Of a stretch of DNA of 64,000 nt, positions 18,913 through 28,589 are shown one piece after another (within the stretch, counting starts at the first letter, position 1; each line of letters opens with the position of its first letter). Origin of the DNA: Geobacter argillaceus (GTDB taxonomy: Bacteria > Desulfobacterota > Desulfuromonadia > Geobacterales > DSM-12255); NCBI RefSeq assembly GCF_007830735.1, contig NZ_VLLN01000016.1:35112-99111 (forward strand), in the 5' to 3' direction. Below the pieces are notes generated by a model, which made no database searches, was not told the origin of the DNA, and saw only the letters and a program-made list of their open reading frames with translations. A program made the position numbers and the translations under genes.

Positions 18913-20886
18913 GTGACCCAAAAAGACAAACTCCAGGAGAGCGCTCAAAGATTTATCGCCAAGGGACAGTTCGACCGGGCTATCAAGGAGTATGAACAGC
19001 TCCTCTCGCTCGAACCGGCCAATCTTGGCATCCGGCAGCGCATTGCCGACCTTCTGATCCGCTCCAATCGGAAAGAGCAGGCTATCGAAGAATACACGAC
19101 CGTTGCCAGGAATTATGCCAACGGTGCCCACTACCTGAAGGCCATTGCCGTCTACAAGCAGATTCAGAAACTCACCCCCGACAATCCCGACATAGCCCTC
19201 AACCTCGGCTCACTGAACGAAAAACAGGGGCTGACCGGCAATGCCATTGCCGAATATGCCTCGGCCCTGAAGCTTTTCGAGAAGGCCGGCGAAGCCGGCA
19301 GAGCCCTCGGTGTGCTGGAGGCGATGCTGGTCGTCGACCCCCGAAATCCACAGATTCTGCTCAAGTATTGCGAGGCTGCCTTCCGGGCCGGGAAATCCGA
19401 GGTGGCGTATGAAAATTTCTCGACCCTGGCCCTTACGCTGTGCAAGCGAAACGATACGGTGGCCCTCGGCTCGGTGCGGGAGCGGGCCCGCACCCTTTTC
19501 CCGAACCAGCCTGACCTCCTGTTGAACGTTGCCGGACGCCAACGGGAAGCAGGAGATGACCGGGGCGGGGCAGCCATCCTCCGGGATCTCCTTGCCCGCG
19601 AACCGGGCAACCAGGAGGCGTGGCTCCTTCTCCTGGAGATCCTTGGCCAAGGAAGTGACCGAACGCCCTATCTGCAGTCCTGCCGTGAATGCATCGACGC
19701 CCTGCCGTCCTTGCCGGCCCCGCGCGAACGGCTGATCCGGGCCGCCATCGATGACGGCTCCTGGGAAAGCGCCTGCGCTCTGTTGGCAGAACATGGCCCG
19801 ACGTTGCGTGCAGCGGAAGCGACTGAAGCTCTTGCCGGCTTGGTAGAAGCGCTTTTTGCCAAGATACCATCCGACCCCGCACTCCTTGCCGAATTCACCC
19901 GGGCAGTGGAGGCATGTGGATTTCCCGATCTGGCGGAAAGCACCAGACAACGTGCAGCGGAAAGGGAGGAGCTCGCAGCGGCGACCGGCGGGCCTTCCGC
20001 TGGCTTCACAGAATCGGAACCCCTTTGTCCCACGGAACCCGAGGTCCTGGCGGAACCGGTAGCAGCATCCGAAGAGACACCCGCTGCCGATTGGGAGGTC
20101 GAACTCGACCTGTCCCCCCTCGCCGGAGAAGAACCGTCGCTTTCGGCAGATCAGGAACAGCAGCCAACTGAGTGGTTGGAAACGTCCGGCGAAGCCGAAG
20201 CGCCGTTGCTGGGCTCCGCAGACACCCTGGTAGAAGTAGAGGTTGAACTTGGCGAACTACCCGACGATGCCCCATGGGATGAGTCGGAAGCCCAGCTCCA
20301 ATTGCAACGGGACGTACCACGGGCAGAGGAAGATTTCGCAGCTGATCTTGGCGAAGCGCTGGCAGGCGAACTCGAAGATCTATCGTTCGATTTCGGAGAG
20401 TCGGCCGAAGCCGAGGGTGAGATCTCGGCCATCAGGCGGGGCGTGGACGAACAGTTGGGACAGGATGACGCTGAATCCCATTACAACCTGGGGATCGCTT
20501 TCAAGGAGATGGGGCTTTTCGACGAGGCAATCGCCGAGTTCAGGGTGGCCTCCAAGTCGACGGAGCGCAAGGTGGATTCACTGGTCCTGCAGGGTCTCTG
20601 TTACCGGGAAAAGGGCGATACCGACAAGGCCATGGCCGTGCTCAAAACCGGCATGGGAATCCGGGGACTGAGCCGCGACGAACTGCTCACCCTCAAATAC
20701 GAACTTGCCCTGCTGTATGAAGGGAGCGGCAACAGTGATGAGGCCGTGACTCTCTTCAAAGAGATTGCCGTCGTCAACAGCCGCTTCCGGCAAACCGCGC
20801 AAAAGCTTGCCGCACTGGGCGGGACCAGAGGCAATGAAGGGTACGTCACCCTCTCTCTCGACGATCTCGACGACGATCTTACCTGA
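18913..20886 (+). CDS. Tetratricopeptide-repeat protein with acidic low-complexity linker
   Basis: 657 residues, GTG start. TPR helices run from residue 5 (FIAKGQFDRAIKEYEQLL) through about 330. A Glu/Asp/Pro-rich spacer of about 150 residues (360-510) follows, then two more TPRs (SHYNLGIAFKEMGLFDEAI and following), and an acidic end (LSLDDLDDDL). There is no signal peptide, so it is probably a cytoplasmic scaffold. Its 3' end overlaps the convergent TonB-like gene by eight bases. Confidence 0.85.
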   Translation: MTQKDKLQESAQRFIAKGQFDRAIKEYEQLLSLEPANLGIRQRIADLLIRSNRKEQAIEEYTTVARNYANGAHYLKAIAVYKQIQKLTPDNPDIALNLGSLNEKQGLTGNAIAEYASALKLFEKAGEAGRALGVLEAMLVVDPRNPQILLKYCEAAFRAGKSEVAYENFSTLALTLCKRNDTVALGSVRERARTLFPNQPDLLLNVAGRQREAGDDRGGAAILRDLLAREPGNQEAWLLLLEILGQGSDRTPYLQSCRECIDALPSLPAPRERLIRAAIDDGSWESACALLAEHGPTLRAAEATEALAGLVEALFAKIPSDPALLAEFTRAVEACGFPDLAESTRQRAAEREELAAATGGPSAGFTESEPLCPTEPEVLAEPVAASEETPAADWEVELDLSPLAGEEPSLSADQEQQPTEWLETSGEAEAPLLGSADTLVEVEVELGELPDDAPWDESEAQLQLQRDVPRAEEDFAADLGEALAGELEDLSFDFGESAEAEGEISAIRRGVDEQLGQDDAESHYNLGIAFKEMGLFDEAIAEFRVASKSTERKVDSLVLQGLCYREKGDTDKAMAVLKTGMGIRGLSRDELLTLKYELALLYEGSGNSDEAVTLFKEIAVVNSRFRQTAQKLAALGGTRGNEGYVTLSLDDLDDDLT

Positions 20887-21634
20887 ATCCCACCCCTTTT
20901 AATCCTTCGCCAATACGCATCAGGCTCAGAGGCGGTATTACCCGCAAAGGTGCCTGGAAAAAATCACCGGCGAACGCGGCCGGCAGCGGGGGCAGGGGCG
21001 ATGACGCCTGAACCGCGGCCAGCACCGCCTGATCATACTGCTGCCTGCCGGAGCCGCGCATCAGCTGGCAGTTGACCACCTTGCCATCACGGGCCACTAC
21101 GATCATCACCATCACCATCCCCACCCTGCTGTCGTCGGCTTCCGGGCGCTGCCACCACCTGTCGTTGATCTGCTTCACCATCTCGAAGTAGTATTCGCGG
21201 ATCTCATCCCGAAGGGTTTCACCCTCTCCAAGACTCCCGAAGTATCCCCTCCCGATCCCAAGGCTGATTGAGGTACCACCGGTGGCAACAGGCTGTGCCT
21301 TTGCCGGCTCGGTGACCGCTTCCGCCTTCTTGGCCGAAGGCTCGTCGGCATCCGGCGCAGGTTTCTCTCCGAGTTCAGCCAAGGGCTGCGGCGTCGGCAC
21401 CGGTTGTGGCGGAGCAGTGGGAGCGGCCCCGGGGGTGGCTTCCGGCATGGTCAGATCGACAAAGGCCACGGTACGGCCATCGCCGCCCCCTTGCGGGGCC
21501 AGAAGTACAACAGAAAAGACTGCCAGGTGCACGGCAAGGGAGATGACGAGCATCCTGGCAAGGCGTTCACGGGTAGGGGCAGGACGGATTTCGGAAGGTT
21601 TGTCGGTGAGTTGGAGTTCTAGCATGGGGTGCAT
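20879..21634 (-). CDS. TonB-family energy-transducing protein
   Basis: About 251 residues. A short cytoplasmic N-terminus, one membrane helix (MLVISLAVHLAVFSVVLLA), a Pro/Ala-rich periplasmic linker (GAAPTAPPQPVPTPQPLAE and following), and a C-terminal TonB-like domain (RDGKVVNCQLMRGSGRQQYD, AVLAAVQASSPLPPLP). The start may be ATG 21634 or ATG 21625; neither has a clear ribosome site. No ExbB/ExbD or TonB-dependent receptor is nearby, so it may serve a distant complex. Confidence 0.82.
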   Translation of the reverse strand: MHPMLELQLTDKPSEIRPAPTRERLARMLVISLAVHLAVFSVVLLAPQGGGDGRTVAFVDLTMPEATPGAAPTAPPQPVPTPQPLAELGEKPAPDADEPSAKKAEAVTEPAKAQPVATGGTSISLGIGRGYFGSLGEGETLRDEIREYYFEMVKQINDRWWQRPEADDSRVGMVMVMIVVARDGKVVNCQLMRGSGRQQYDQAVLAAVQASSPLPPLPAAFAGDFFQAPLRVIPPLSLMRIGEGLKGVGFR

Positions 21635-21693
21635 TGTGGACCAAGGAGGTGGAATTTGCAATCATTGAGAGGCAAACCACCAGCCTCCTGCAG

Positions 21694-23126
21694 GCAAATT
21701 GCCCCACAGATGCGGGGAACAGATCAACGGCGCAAGGCTGGACGACTTCAACGCCGGTTCATCCCCGCGGATGCGGGGAACAGTCGCTCTTTCGCACCGG
21801 CAAGCGTTCCCTGCCCGGTTCATCCCCGCGGATGCGGGGAACAGGCCTCAATATCGCTCGTCCGCCATACCGTAATCGGTTCATCCCCGCGGATACGGGG
21901 AACAGTTTCCCACGCCCGTCCAGCACACTCACATGCTCCGGTTCATCCCCGCGGATGCGGGGAACAGGTTGATAAATTCCTCAAGAAACAGGCTGACACC
22001 GGTTCATCCCCGCGGATGCGGGGAACAGCGGATACTCGATATGCGGCATCTCGCTGGTGTCGGTTCATCCCCGCGGATGCGGGGAACAGCAGCCTTCTCC
22101 ATCAGCGGAGCACCGTTACCACGGTTCATCCCCGCGGATGCGGGGAACAGATCTCATCGGCTGCATACTCCAATTGATAATGCGGTTCATCCCCGCGGAT
22201 GCGGGGAACAGTTAAATTCAATCTTCGCATTTTGCACATGTTTCGGTTCATCCCCGCGGATGCGGGGAACAGGGACCGCCCGCGGGCATACTTTACCGCG
22301 CCGACGGTTCATCCCCGCGGATGCGGGGAACAGTTATTACTTCCAAGAAGTAACGATTCCAGTTACGGTTCATCCCCGCGGATGCGGGGAACAGCTCTAC
22401 CGTGACAAGTGGGATCGGACCGGCTACGGTTCATCCCCGCGGATGCGGGGAACAGGGAGCGGCTATCAACGGTCAACCCTGCTGACACGGTTCATCCCCG
22501 CGGATGCGGGGAACAGACCACTCAAACGTATATCCTTGTCTTCGGCCACGGTTCATCCCCGCGGATGCGGGGAACAGTTCCAGAAAAAGTCATGCCACGC
22601 CCCACGGGTCGGTTCATCCCCGCGGATGCGGGGAACAGGCGGTGGCGAGATACAACGGGGCGGGCAAGCAAGGTTCATCCCCGCGGATGCGGGGAACAGA
22701 TCACGGGCGTAATGCCGATCAGGTCCGACGACGGTTCATCCCCGCGGATGCGGGGAACAGGCATCGACCGCCGCCACCGGAATGCCAAGCTGCGGTTCAT
22801 CCCCGCGGATGCGGGGAACAGAGGCTCTAAGCCGGCCGGATTGCCTGTGGATAAGGTTCATCCCCGCGGATGCGGGGAACAGGGTAGGGGTTTTCCGCTC
22901 CTCCAAGCTGGCGACGGTTCATCCCCGCGGATGCGGGGAACAGGGACCGCCCACGTAGCTACTTTACCGCGCCAACGGTTCATCCCCGCGGATGCGGGGA
23001 ACAGGTTTTCCCCGCTGACGTAGCTCTTGTATTCGACGGTTCATCCCCGCGGATGCGGGGAACAGGGGCTTTCGTCCTTTTCTGCGACGGCCTCCTTCGG
23101 TTCATCCCCGCGGATGCGGGGAACAG
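21694..23126 (-). CRISPR. Type I-E CRISPR array, 23 full repeats plus one decayed repeat
   Basis: 29-base repeats begin CGGTTCATCCCC and end GCGGGGAACAG on the plus strand, at 21755, 21816, 21877, 21939, 22000 and then every 61 bases to 23098. Spacers are 32 bases, except the one at 21906-21938, which is 33. A 24th, leftmost unit (21694-21722) keeps only the last two thirds of the repeat. The complement, starting CTGTTCCCCGC and ending GGGGATGAACCG, matches the type I-E repeat family in crRNA orientation, so the array is transcribed leftwards from the leader next to cas2. The decayed unit is therefore the old, distal end. One repeat (21877) carries an internal G-to-A change, and those at 22671 and 22854 start with A. 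Spacers at 22273-22304 and 22944-22975 are near-duplicates. Confidence 0.98.
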
Positions 23127-23192
23127 ACTTCTTCTATCTCTTTGAAAATTCATTCAATTTTCAAAGTCCCAAATTCTACCGAATTTTCACCC
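23127..23192 (-). promoter_or_regulatory. CRISPR leader
   Basis: AT-rich stretch between cas2 and the first repeat. It carries a perfect 11-bp inverted repeat (23140-23150 CTTTGAAAATT; 23156-23166) with a 5-base loop, starting 14 bases from the first repeat, and a minus-strand TAGAAT -10-like hexamer next to it. Leaders of I-E arrays hold the promoter and integration-guiding sites. Confidence 0.7.
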
Positions 23193-24420
<1,228 letters not shown>

Positions 24421-24497
24421 GACAATTGTCTCCCGCTAAGAAATTAGTACCTGGACAGTTCATTTCTGTTATAGTTTTACCACCAAAGGAGATGACG

Positions 24498-24749
24498 ATG
24501 AAAAGCGCTTCAGTTACCGTCAAGCTGCCGGAGCCGGTTAAAATCCGCCTGGACCGTCTCGCCAAAGCCACCCACCGGAGCAGATCATCTCTCGTATCAG
24601 CCGCTGTCGAGGAGATGCTCTCCGTCGAAGAGTGGCAAATCCAGGGAATCAAAGATGCCATTCACGAGGTTGATTCCGGCAACCTGATCGCCCACGAAGA
24701 TATCAAGCTGGAATGGGAAACCCGCCTTGCACGTCAAATGGACAAGTAG
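24498..24749 (+). CDS. Ribbon-helix-helix antitoxin (CopG/ParD-like)
   Basis: 83 residues from ATG 24498, six bases after AAAGGAG. The N-terminal strand and helices (SVTVKLPEPVKIRLDRLAK, SRSSLVSAAVEEML) form an RHH DNA-binding fold. The C-terminus (EVDSGNLIAHEDIKLEWE) is the toxin-binding tail seen in antitoxins paired with ParE/RelE. It overlaps the toxin frame by 23 bases. It is transcribed opposite to the flanking cas genes, from the gap shared with cas1. Confidence 0.85.
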   Translation: MKSASVTVKLPEPVKIRLDRLAKATHRSRSSLVSAAVEEMLSVEEWQIQGIKDAIHEVDSGNLIAHEDIKLEWETRLARQMDK

Positions 24750-25011
24750 GGCGCGTCGTGACCTCTACAGCGTTGAGGCGTACATCTCGCAGGACAACCC
24801 CACCGCAGCTGCTGAAACGGTATTAAAGATCATCGCGGCTGTCGAATCACTTTCCGGGTTCACCGACATGGGACGGCCGGGCAGGGTTCCAGACACGCGG
24901 GAGCTTGTCATTCCCGGCCTTCCTTTTATCGTTCCGTATCGAGTCACCGGCTCAACCATCATTATCCTTCGCGTTTACCACACATCCCGCAAATGGCCCA
25001 ATAGGCTGTAG
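24727..25011 (+). CDS. ParE/RelE-family toxin
   Basis: 94 residues. TTG start at 24727, translationally coupled to the antitoxin. Typical ParE/RelE pattern: KWTSRARRDLYSVEAYI, TDMGRPGRVPDTRELVIPGL, FIVPYRV and a C-terminal IILRVYHTSRKWP. Members poison gyrase or cleave mRNA on the ribosome; which one cannot be told here. The stop codon coincides with the first base triplet of a REP unit. It lies inside the interrupted cas operon. Confidence 0.85.
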   Translation: MHVKWTSRARRDLYSVEAYISQDNPTAAAETVLKIIAAVESLSGFTDMGRPGRVPDTRELVIPGLPFIVPYRVTGSTIIILRVYHTSRKWPNRL

Positions 25012-25034
25012 GGGCGCCGCTTGCTGCGCCCGGC
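25008..25034. repeat. Single REP unit at the toxin stop codon
   Basis: GTAGGGGCGCCGCTTGCTGC and the following GCCCGGC have the same head (GTAGGGGCG) and hairpin layout as the paired REP units in both RAYT genes, with a different loop. Confidence 0.6.
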
Positions 25035-25100
25035 TGGTTCTCACCCCCGCGCCAACGACAACAACCCGCAACCGAATGCCTTGGCCGGGCCGATGCCGAT

Positions 25101-25463
25101 TCACGCATGATCGGGATGTTCCTCATCATCCGCCCAATTCGCAGGATTGGAATGAATGTAGTCCCGAACGGCGGAGAGTTCCGCCTCGTCGCGGATGACC
25201 CGCTCGTAATAGTTACGCTGCCACAGCCGGCCGGGGAACGGTGGCCAATTGTGATCCGTAACGCCATGAGCATATTCGACAGTGGTCAATGACTTAAAGG
25301 CCTGGACAATCCGCCCCAATGAATTGTCACATGTCCCGTAGGGGCGATCCTTGTGATCGCCCGGCTTCTCAATGACAATCGTTTCATGGCGAACACAAGG
25401 TTCGCCCCTACGGTCCGTAACAACGATGATCCCGTGAACGTACACCCGACGCACCAGCATCAA
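25101..25463 (-). pseudogene. RAYT (REP-associated tyrosine transposase), 5'-truncated
   Basis: The minus-strand frame encodes the C-terminal part of a Y1-type transposase: HGIIVVTD (from the HUH region but without the preceding residues), GRIVQAFKSLTT, GRLWQRNYYERVI and IHSNPANWADDEEHP. The intact relative at 32.7-33.3 kb shares the same blocks. The N-terminal half is missing and the remnant abuts the 3' end of cas5 (4-base overlap at 25460-25463), so it probably marks an old insertion into the cas operon. It contains an in-frame REP pair. Confidence 0.8.
25336..25413. repeat. REP pair (REPIN-like) inside the RAYT remnant
   Basis: Outer arms CCGTAGGGGCGA (25336-25347) and TCGCCCCTACGG (25402-25413) are exact 12-bp inverted copies. 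Each arm has its own hairpin (GGCGATC-CTTGT-GATCGCC; GGCGAACACAAGGTTCGCC). The pair keeps the transposase reading frame open (RRGEPCVRHE ... GDHKDRPYG). Confidence 0.8.
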
Positions 25464-26137
25464 CCTATCTCCCCCGCCTGCCTCGTTCGCACCCTTCTCG
25501 GTGAAAATGATCGCCGCTCCGTGGCAAACGACACCGGCATATCGGGGAGACTATCCCGGCCATCGGCAAAGCTTTCCACCTCCTCCTGCCTGGTAAAGGT
25601 TTCGAGCGCTCTTCCCCCGATGAGAAGTCGCAACGCTTCTTCACGACTATCCCGTAAACCGGCTAGGACCGGGGCTGTAGGGATACAGGTCTTTCGTCCC
25701 AACCAGACGCCCCACACCGGATTTTCCAGGGCATCGGCAACCTGCTTAAGCAACGATGCATCACCCTCAAGCAAAACGCCAAAGGAAGCATCCGTCAGAT
25801 ACTGACGATGGGTGATGTGGCAATCTTTGTTTTTTCCCTCGGCAGTCCTCGTGTTCTGAACGGTGTGATAGTCCTGCAACCGTCTGACCGGCAATTCCTT
25901 TTTCACACCATTTCTGGGGATGGCGATTGCGGTCATGCTCATCTTGACAAAAGAGGCCAGAAACTCCTGCTCACCGGCACTGCCGCGCGACAGGCCGAGC
26001 GCGGCGCAGCACATACCGGCAATGGCGCTCTTGGTCGGCATGAGACCGGTGTTGCGGCGGTTGTATTGGCTGTCGAATCCCCACGACTGGAGCGGCCCTT
26101 CCAGCCGCAGGGCCAGAAAGGATTTGTCAGATGACAT
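25460..26137 (-). CDS. cas5e: Type I-E Cascade subunit Cas5e
   Basis: 225 residues. Opens LALRLEGPLQSWGFDSQYNR with the Cas5 glycine/tryptophan pattern. Later blocks GLMPTKSAIAGMCCAALGL and PVRRLQDYHTVQNTR are Cas5e hallmarks, and it ends near FSPRRV. Cas5e caps the 5' handle of crRNA in Cascade. It overlaps cas7 by 11 bases. The downstream neighbour should normally be another cas gene but is a transposase remnant. Confidence 0.95.
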   Translation of the reverse strand: MSSDKSFLALRLEGPLQSWGFDSQYNRRNTGLMPTKSAIAGMCCAALGLSRGSAGEQEFLASFVKMSMTAIAIPRNGVKKELPVRRLQDYHTVQNTRTAEGKNKDCHITHRQYLTDASFGVLLEGDASLLKQVADALENPVWGVWLGRKTCIPTAPVLAGLRDSREEALRLLIGGRALETFTRQEEVESFADGRDSLPDMPVSFATERRSFSPRRVRTRQAGEIG

Positions 26138-27350
26138 GGGCCACCATCCCGTCTATCAGTACATCAAATGAACAAGTCTCTATCTTCCCAAGGTTTTCTT
26201 TTACCTGTTCCTTCAGGCCACTTTTCACAACAGCTTTAGCAAAAGCAGAATCAATTCCCCAAGTTTCCTTAAGATCAGCATATTCAAGATTCATCCGATT
26301 TATCGATTCAACCGCAAACCCCTTCATTGAAGGTCGTACAGGACTTTCAAATGCATTGACCAATTGGATAGGATGTCCTTTCTCCCGTACAATACCAAGC
26401 ACATACACCGGAAGCGTGTTACCATTCATGGTCGTTTTTCGTGCACTTGGAATTGCTTGAATAGTCGCCTTTAAGAATGTCTTTACAACCTGCTTTCGAG
26501 TCTCGGTGGAACGTACAGTTTTCCCATCTTCCACGACATCTCCCAAGTGGTCGTCTTTTGCCAGCTCATCAAGATTTAGAGCGGCAAATCGATAGTACGT
26601 GGCAGAATTAAACTCCAACGTGCTGGTCATCCCCGCACCAGCTTCATCTTTATTCAGATCATCTACAGCGGCAAAAAAATCAATCTCGTTATCAGCCTTG
26701 TGCGTTGAAAGGATGTGCGCAAACATAGCTGCGCCGTCAACCTTCAATGATGGGTCATTGGCAACCATTCTCCCGAAAAGCGCTATATCTGCCGCATCTT
26801 TCAACTGCGCCGACTTGATCACTTTGGAAATTGCACCTTTTTCCAAAATTTTCCCCATCGCTTTCAAAACCTTCTCTTTGTCCTTGTCATTCCCGTCGGT
26901 AGCAGCCTTTTCCAGAGCTTCGACAGAATTCTTAACTTCATCAGAGGTTGCTATTGCGTCAGCAATCGCGTCGTATTCAGCTTTTGAGAAGAACATAATG
27001 GTCTTGATTTTCTTGTAACCTTCGGAGTCAACTTTTGAATCCAAGGTTTCAATAACATCCGCCACCTGTTCAGCGATTGCGGTAGCAACCTTTGAAAAGA
27101 TTCCTCTTTCTACGAGACGTGTCGATAACGTGTAAACCATCCGGCGAGTACGATCACCGCTAAACAAGTCTGACTTTTCTTCATTAGCAATCTCCTTCGC
27201 CATCTCCCGGATCGCCCGCTTCCACGACTGACTAGATACTCGCGCCCGCTGGACGCCGCCAAATATAGCGGTCTTGGGGGAATTGAGATCGTCACGGTTA
27301 AGACAAGCAACGGGTACGGATTGAATGATGTGCAGTTCCAGATGTTTCAT
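26127..27350 (-). CDS. cas7e: Type I-E Cascade backbone Cas7e (Cse4)
   Basis: 407 residues, ATG 27350 with GAGGAGA upstream. Starts LELHIIQSVPVACLNRDD and contains FGGVQRARVSSQSWKRAIR and FNSATYYRFAALNLDEL, as in CasC/Cse4. Six copies coat the crRNA in Cascade. This gene is visibly richer in A/T than its neighbours, which suggests acquisition from elsewhere. The order cas6e-cas7-cas5 differs from the E. coli order cas7-cas5-cas6e. Confidence 0.95.
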   Translation of the reverse strand: MKHLELHIIQSVPVACLNRDDLNSPKTAIFGGVQRARVSSQSWKRAIREMAKEIANEEKSDLFSGDRTRRMVYTLSTRLVERGIFSKVATAIAEQVADVIETLDSKVDSEGYKKIKTIMFFSKAEYDAIADAIATSDEVKNSVEALEKAATDGNDKDKEKVLKAMGKILEKGAISKVIKSAQLKDAADIALFGRMVANDPSLKVDGAAMFAHILSTHKADNEIDFFAAVDDLNKDEAGAGMTSTLEFNSATYYRFAALNLDELAKDDHLGDVVEDGKTVRSTETRKQVVKTFLKATIQAIPSARKTTMNGNTLPVYVLGIVREKGHPIQLVNAFESPVRPSMKGFAVESINRMNLEYADLKETWGIDSAFAKAVVKSGLKEQVKENLGKIETCSFDVLIDGMVAHVI

Positions 27351-27384
27351 TGGTCGTATCTCCTCTTGGTATATGTTGATTCAC

Positions 27385-28071
27385 TTATAGGTTGATTGGA
27401 GCAAGCAGCAGCAGGCCGAAACCAAATCCCTTGGCGCTGCCGATGCCTGACTGATAGGTTTCTATAAATCGTGCTCTATCGGTGATTTCCAGAGTCCCGC
27501 GAAACTGGACACCGCCGTGATATGCACTCTCTCCCTTTTTGCGGAAATGACTTTCCACCATCGGGCTGATTTCAAGCGGCTTTTCTTCCACGATACGAAA
27601 TCCTCCGGGCACATCATCTCCGGTCTCATTATCCCGACAGCGGACCTCTCCCTTACGAACAAGCCATGCCCGCAATTCGTCCGACTTAACCAATGGCACA
27701 CGCTTGCCGCGTTTCCGCCTGCCGTTTTCCCCCAGCAGCGGCTGACCACTTTCATCCCGCTGTACAAGCGCCCTTACCGGATTCGCCCGCACGTCGAAGG
27801 CATAAAACCGATGTGACAGAAACGTTTCGGCAATCTGTTTGAGATCAAAGCCGTCAGTGGAGCACCACCGGGGACAAACCGGTTTTGTCCCGGACAAGAC
27901 CCACAACCTGAACGCTCCCTCCAACGGATCAATCCTGGTCAGAAAATCCCGCTGCGCATCAGGGGCATTCGGGAAACAGTCCCAGAGCTTCTTGTGCCAG
28001 GCGTAACTGTCGAAGATCCCCTCAGCGCGGGCAGTTTCCGCCTCCACATCCAATCGCGCCAGCCAGTTCAT
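27385..28071 (-). CDS. cas6e: Type I-E crRNA endonuclease Cas6e (Cse3)
   Basis: 228 residues. The SYAWHKKLWDCFP block near residues 22-34 carries the catalytic-type His, and the Gly-rich loop GIGSAKGFGFGLLLL lies near the C-terminus. Cas6e cuts the repeat hairpin and stays bound to the 3' handle. It overlaps cse2 by 4 bases (ATGA). It sits between cse2 and cas7 instead of after cas5. Confidence 0.95.
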   Translation of the reverse strand: MNWLARLDVEAETARAEGIFDSYAWHKKLWDCFPNAPDAQRDFLTRIDPLEGAFRLWVLSGTKPVCPRWCSTDGFDLKQIAETFLSHRFYAFDVRANPVRALVQRDESGQPLLGENGRRKRGKRVPLVKSDELRAWLVRKGEVRCRDNETGDDVPGGFRIVEEKPLEISPMVESHFRKKGESAYHGGVQFRGTLEITDRARFIETYQSGIGSAKGFGFGLLLLAPINL

Positions 28072-28589
28072 ACGGCCTCCCCGTCAACAGGCTCGTTTCC
28101 CGGTGTCCAGAATGAGGCGGCCCACTCGGTTTTAGTCCGCTCACCCCAATACTTCAGATCATGCAACAACTTTTCGTAATTGACCGACACTCCCTGAGAT
28201 TTTGCCATGAGCACCATTCTCATGACCCGTTCCGGGACTTCGCTCTTGTCTGCCGCGAGCAGATACTGAAATCGCCGTTCGGTCGGCGTTAGATTCTTTT
28301 TCTTGGAGCTGTCGGCATTGCCACTGAGCTCCGATACTTCCTCGCCTCGCGCCCGCTCAATCTGCTTGCAGGTATCGCCAAAATTCTTGACAGTTTCCGA
28401 ATCGCCCTCGGGATGAGTGGCAAAAAGACCGGCAACAAAAGCCGGGACATCCTCTGTGATAGGCACTCCGAGGCGATTCAGCACCGGCCATGCACGATGC
28501 TTCTTGTTCTCCACAAGAATGCACCGGAGATTGGCCATCATGCCCCGGTCATCCTTGTTCTTGCGGAGTCGTTCGAGAAGGCTGCTCAT
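28068..28589 (-). CDS. cse2: Type I-E Cascade small subunit Cse2
   Basis: 173 residues, mostly helical and charged. Family blocks: RKNKDDRGMMANLRCIL, RAWPVLNRLGV, RRFQYLLAADKSEVPERVMRM split over about 100-130, and YEKLLHDLKYWGE near the end. Cse2 dimer stabilises the R-loop. It has 4-base ATGA overlaps with both cse1 and cas6e, so translation is coupled. Confidence 0.93.
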   Translation of the reverse strand: MSSLLERLRKNKDDRGMMANLRCILVENKKHRAWPVLNRLGVPITEDVPAFVAGLFATHPEGDSETVKNFGDTCKQIERARGEEVSELSGNADSSKKKNLTPTERRFQYLLAADKSEVPERVMRMVLMAKSQGVSVNYEKLLHDLKYWGERTKTEWAASFWTPGNEPVDGEAV

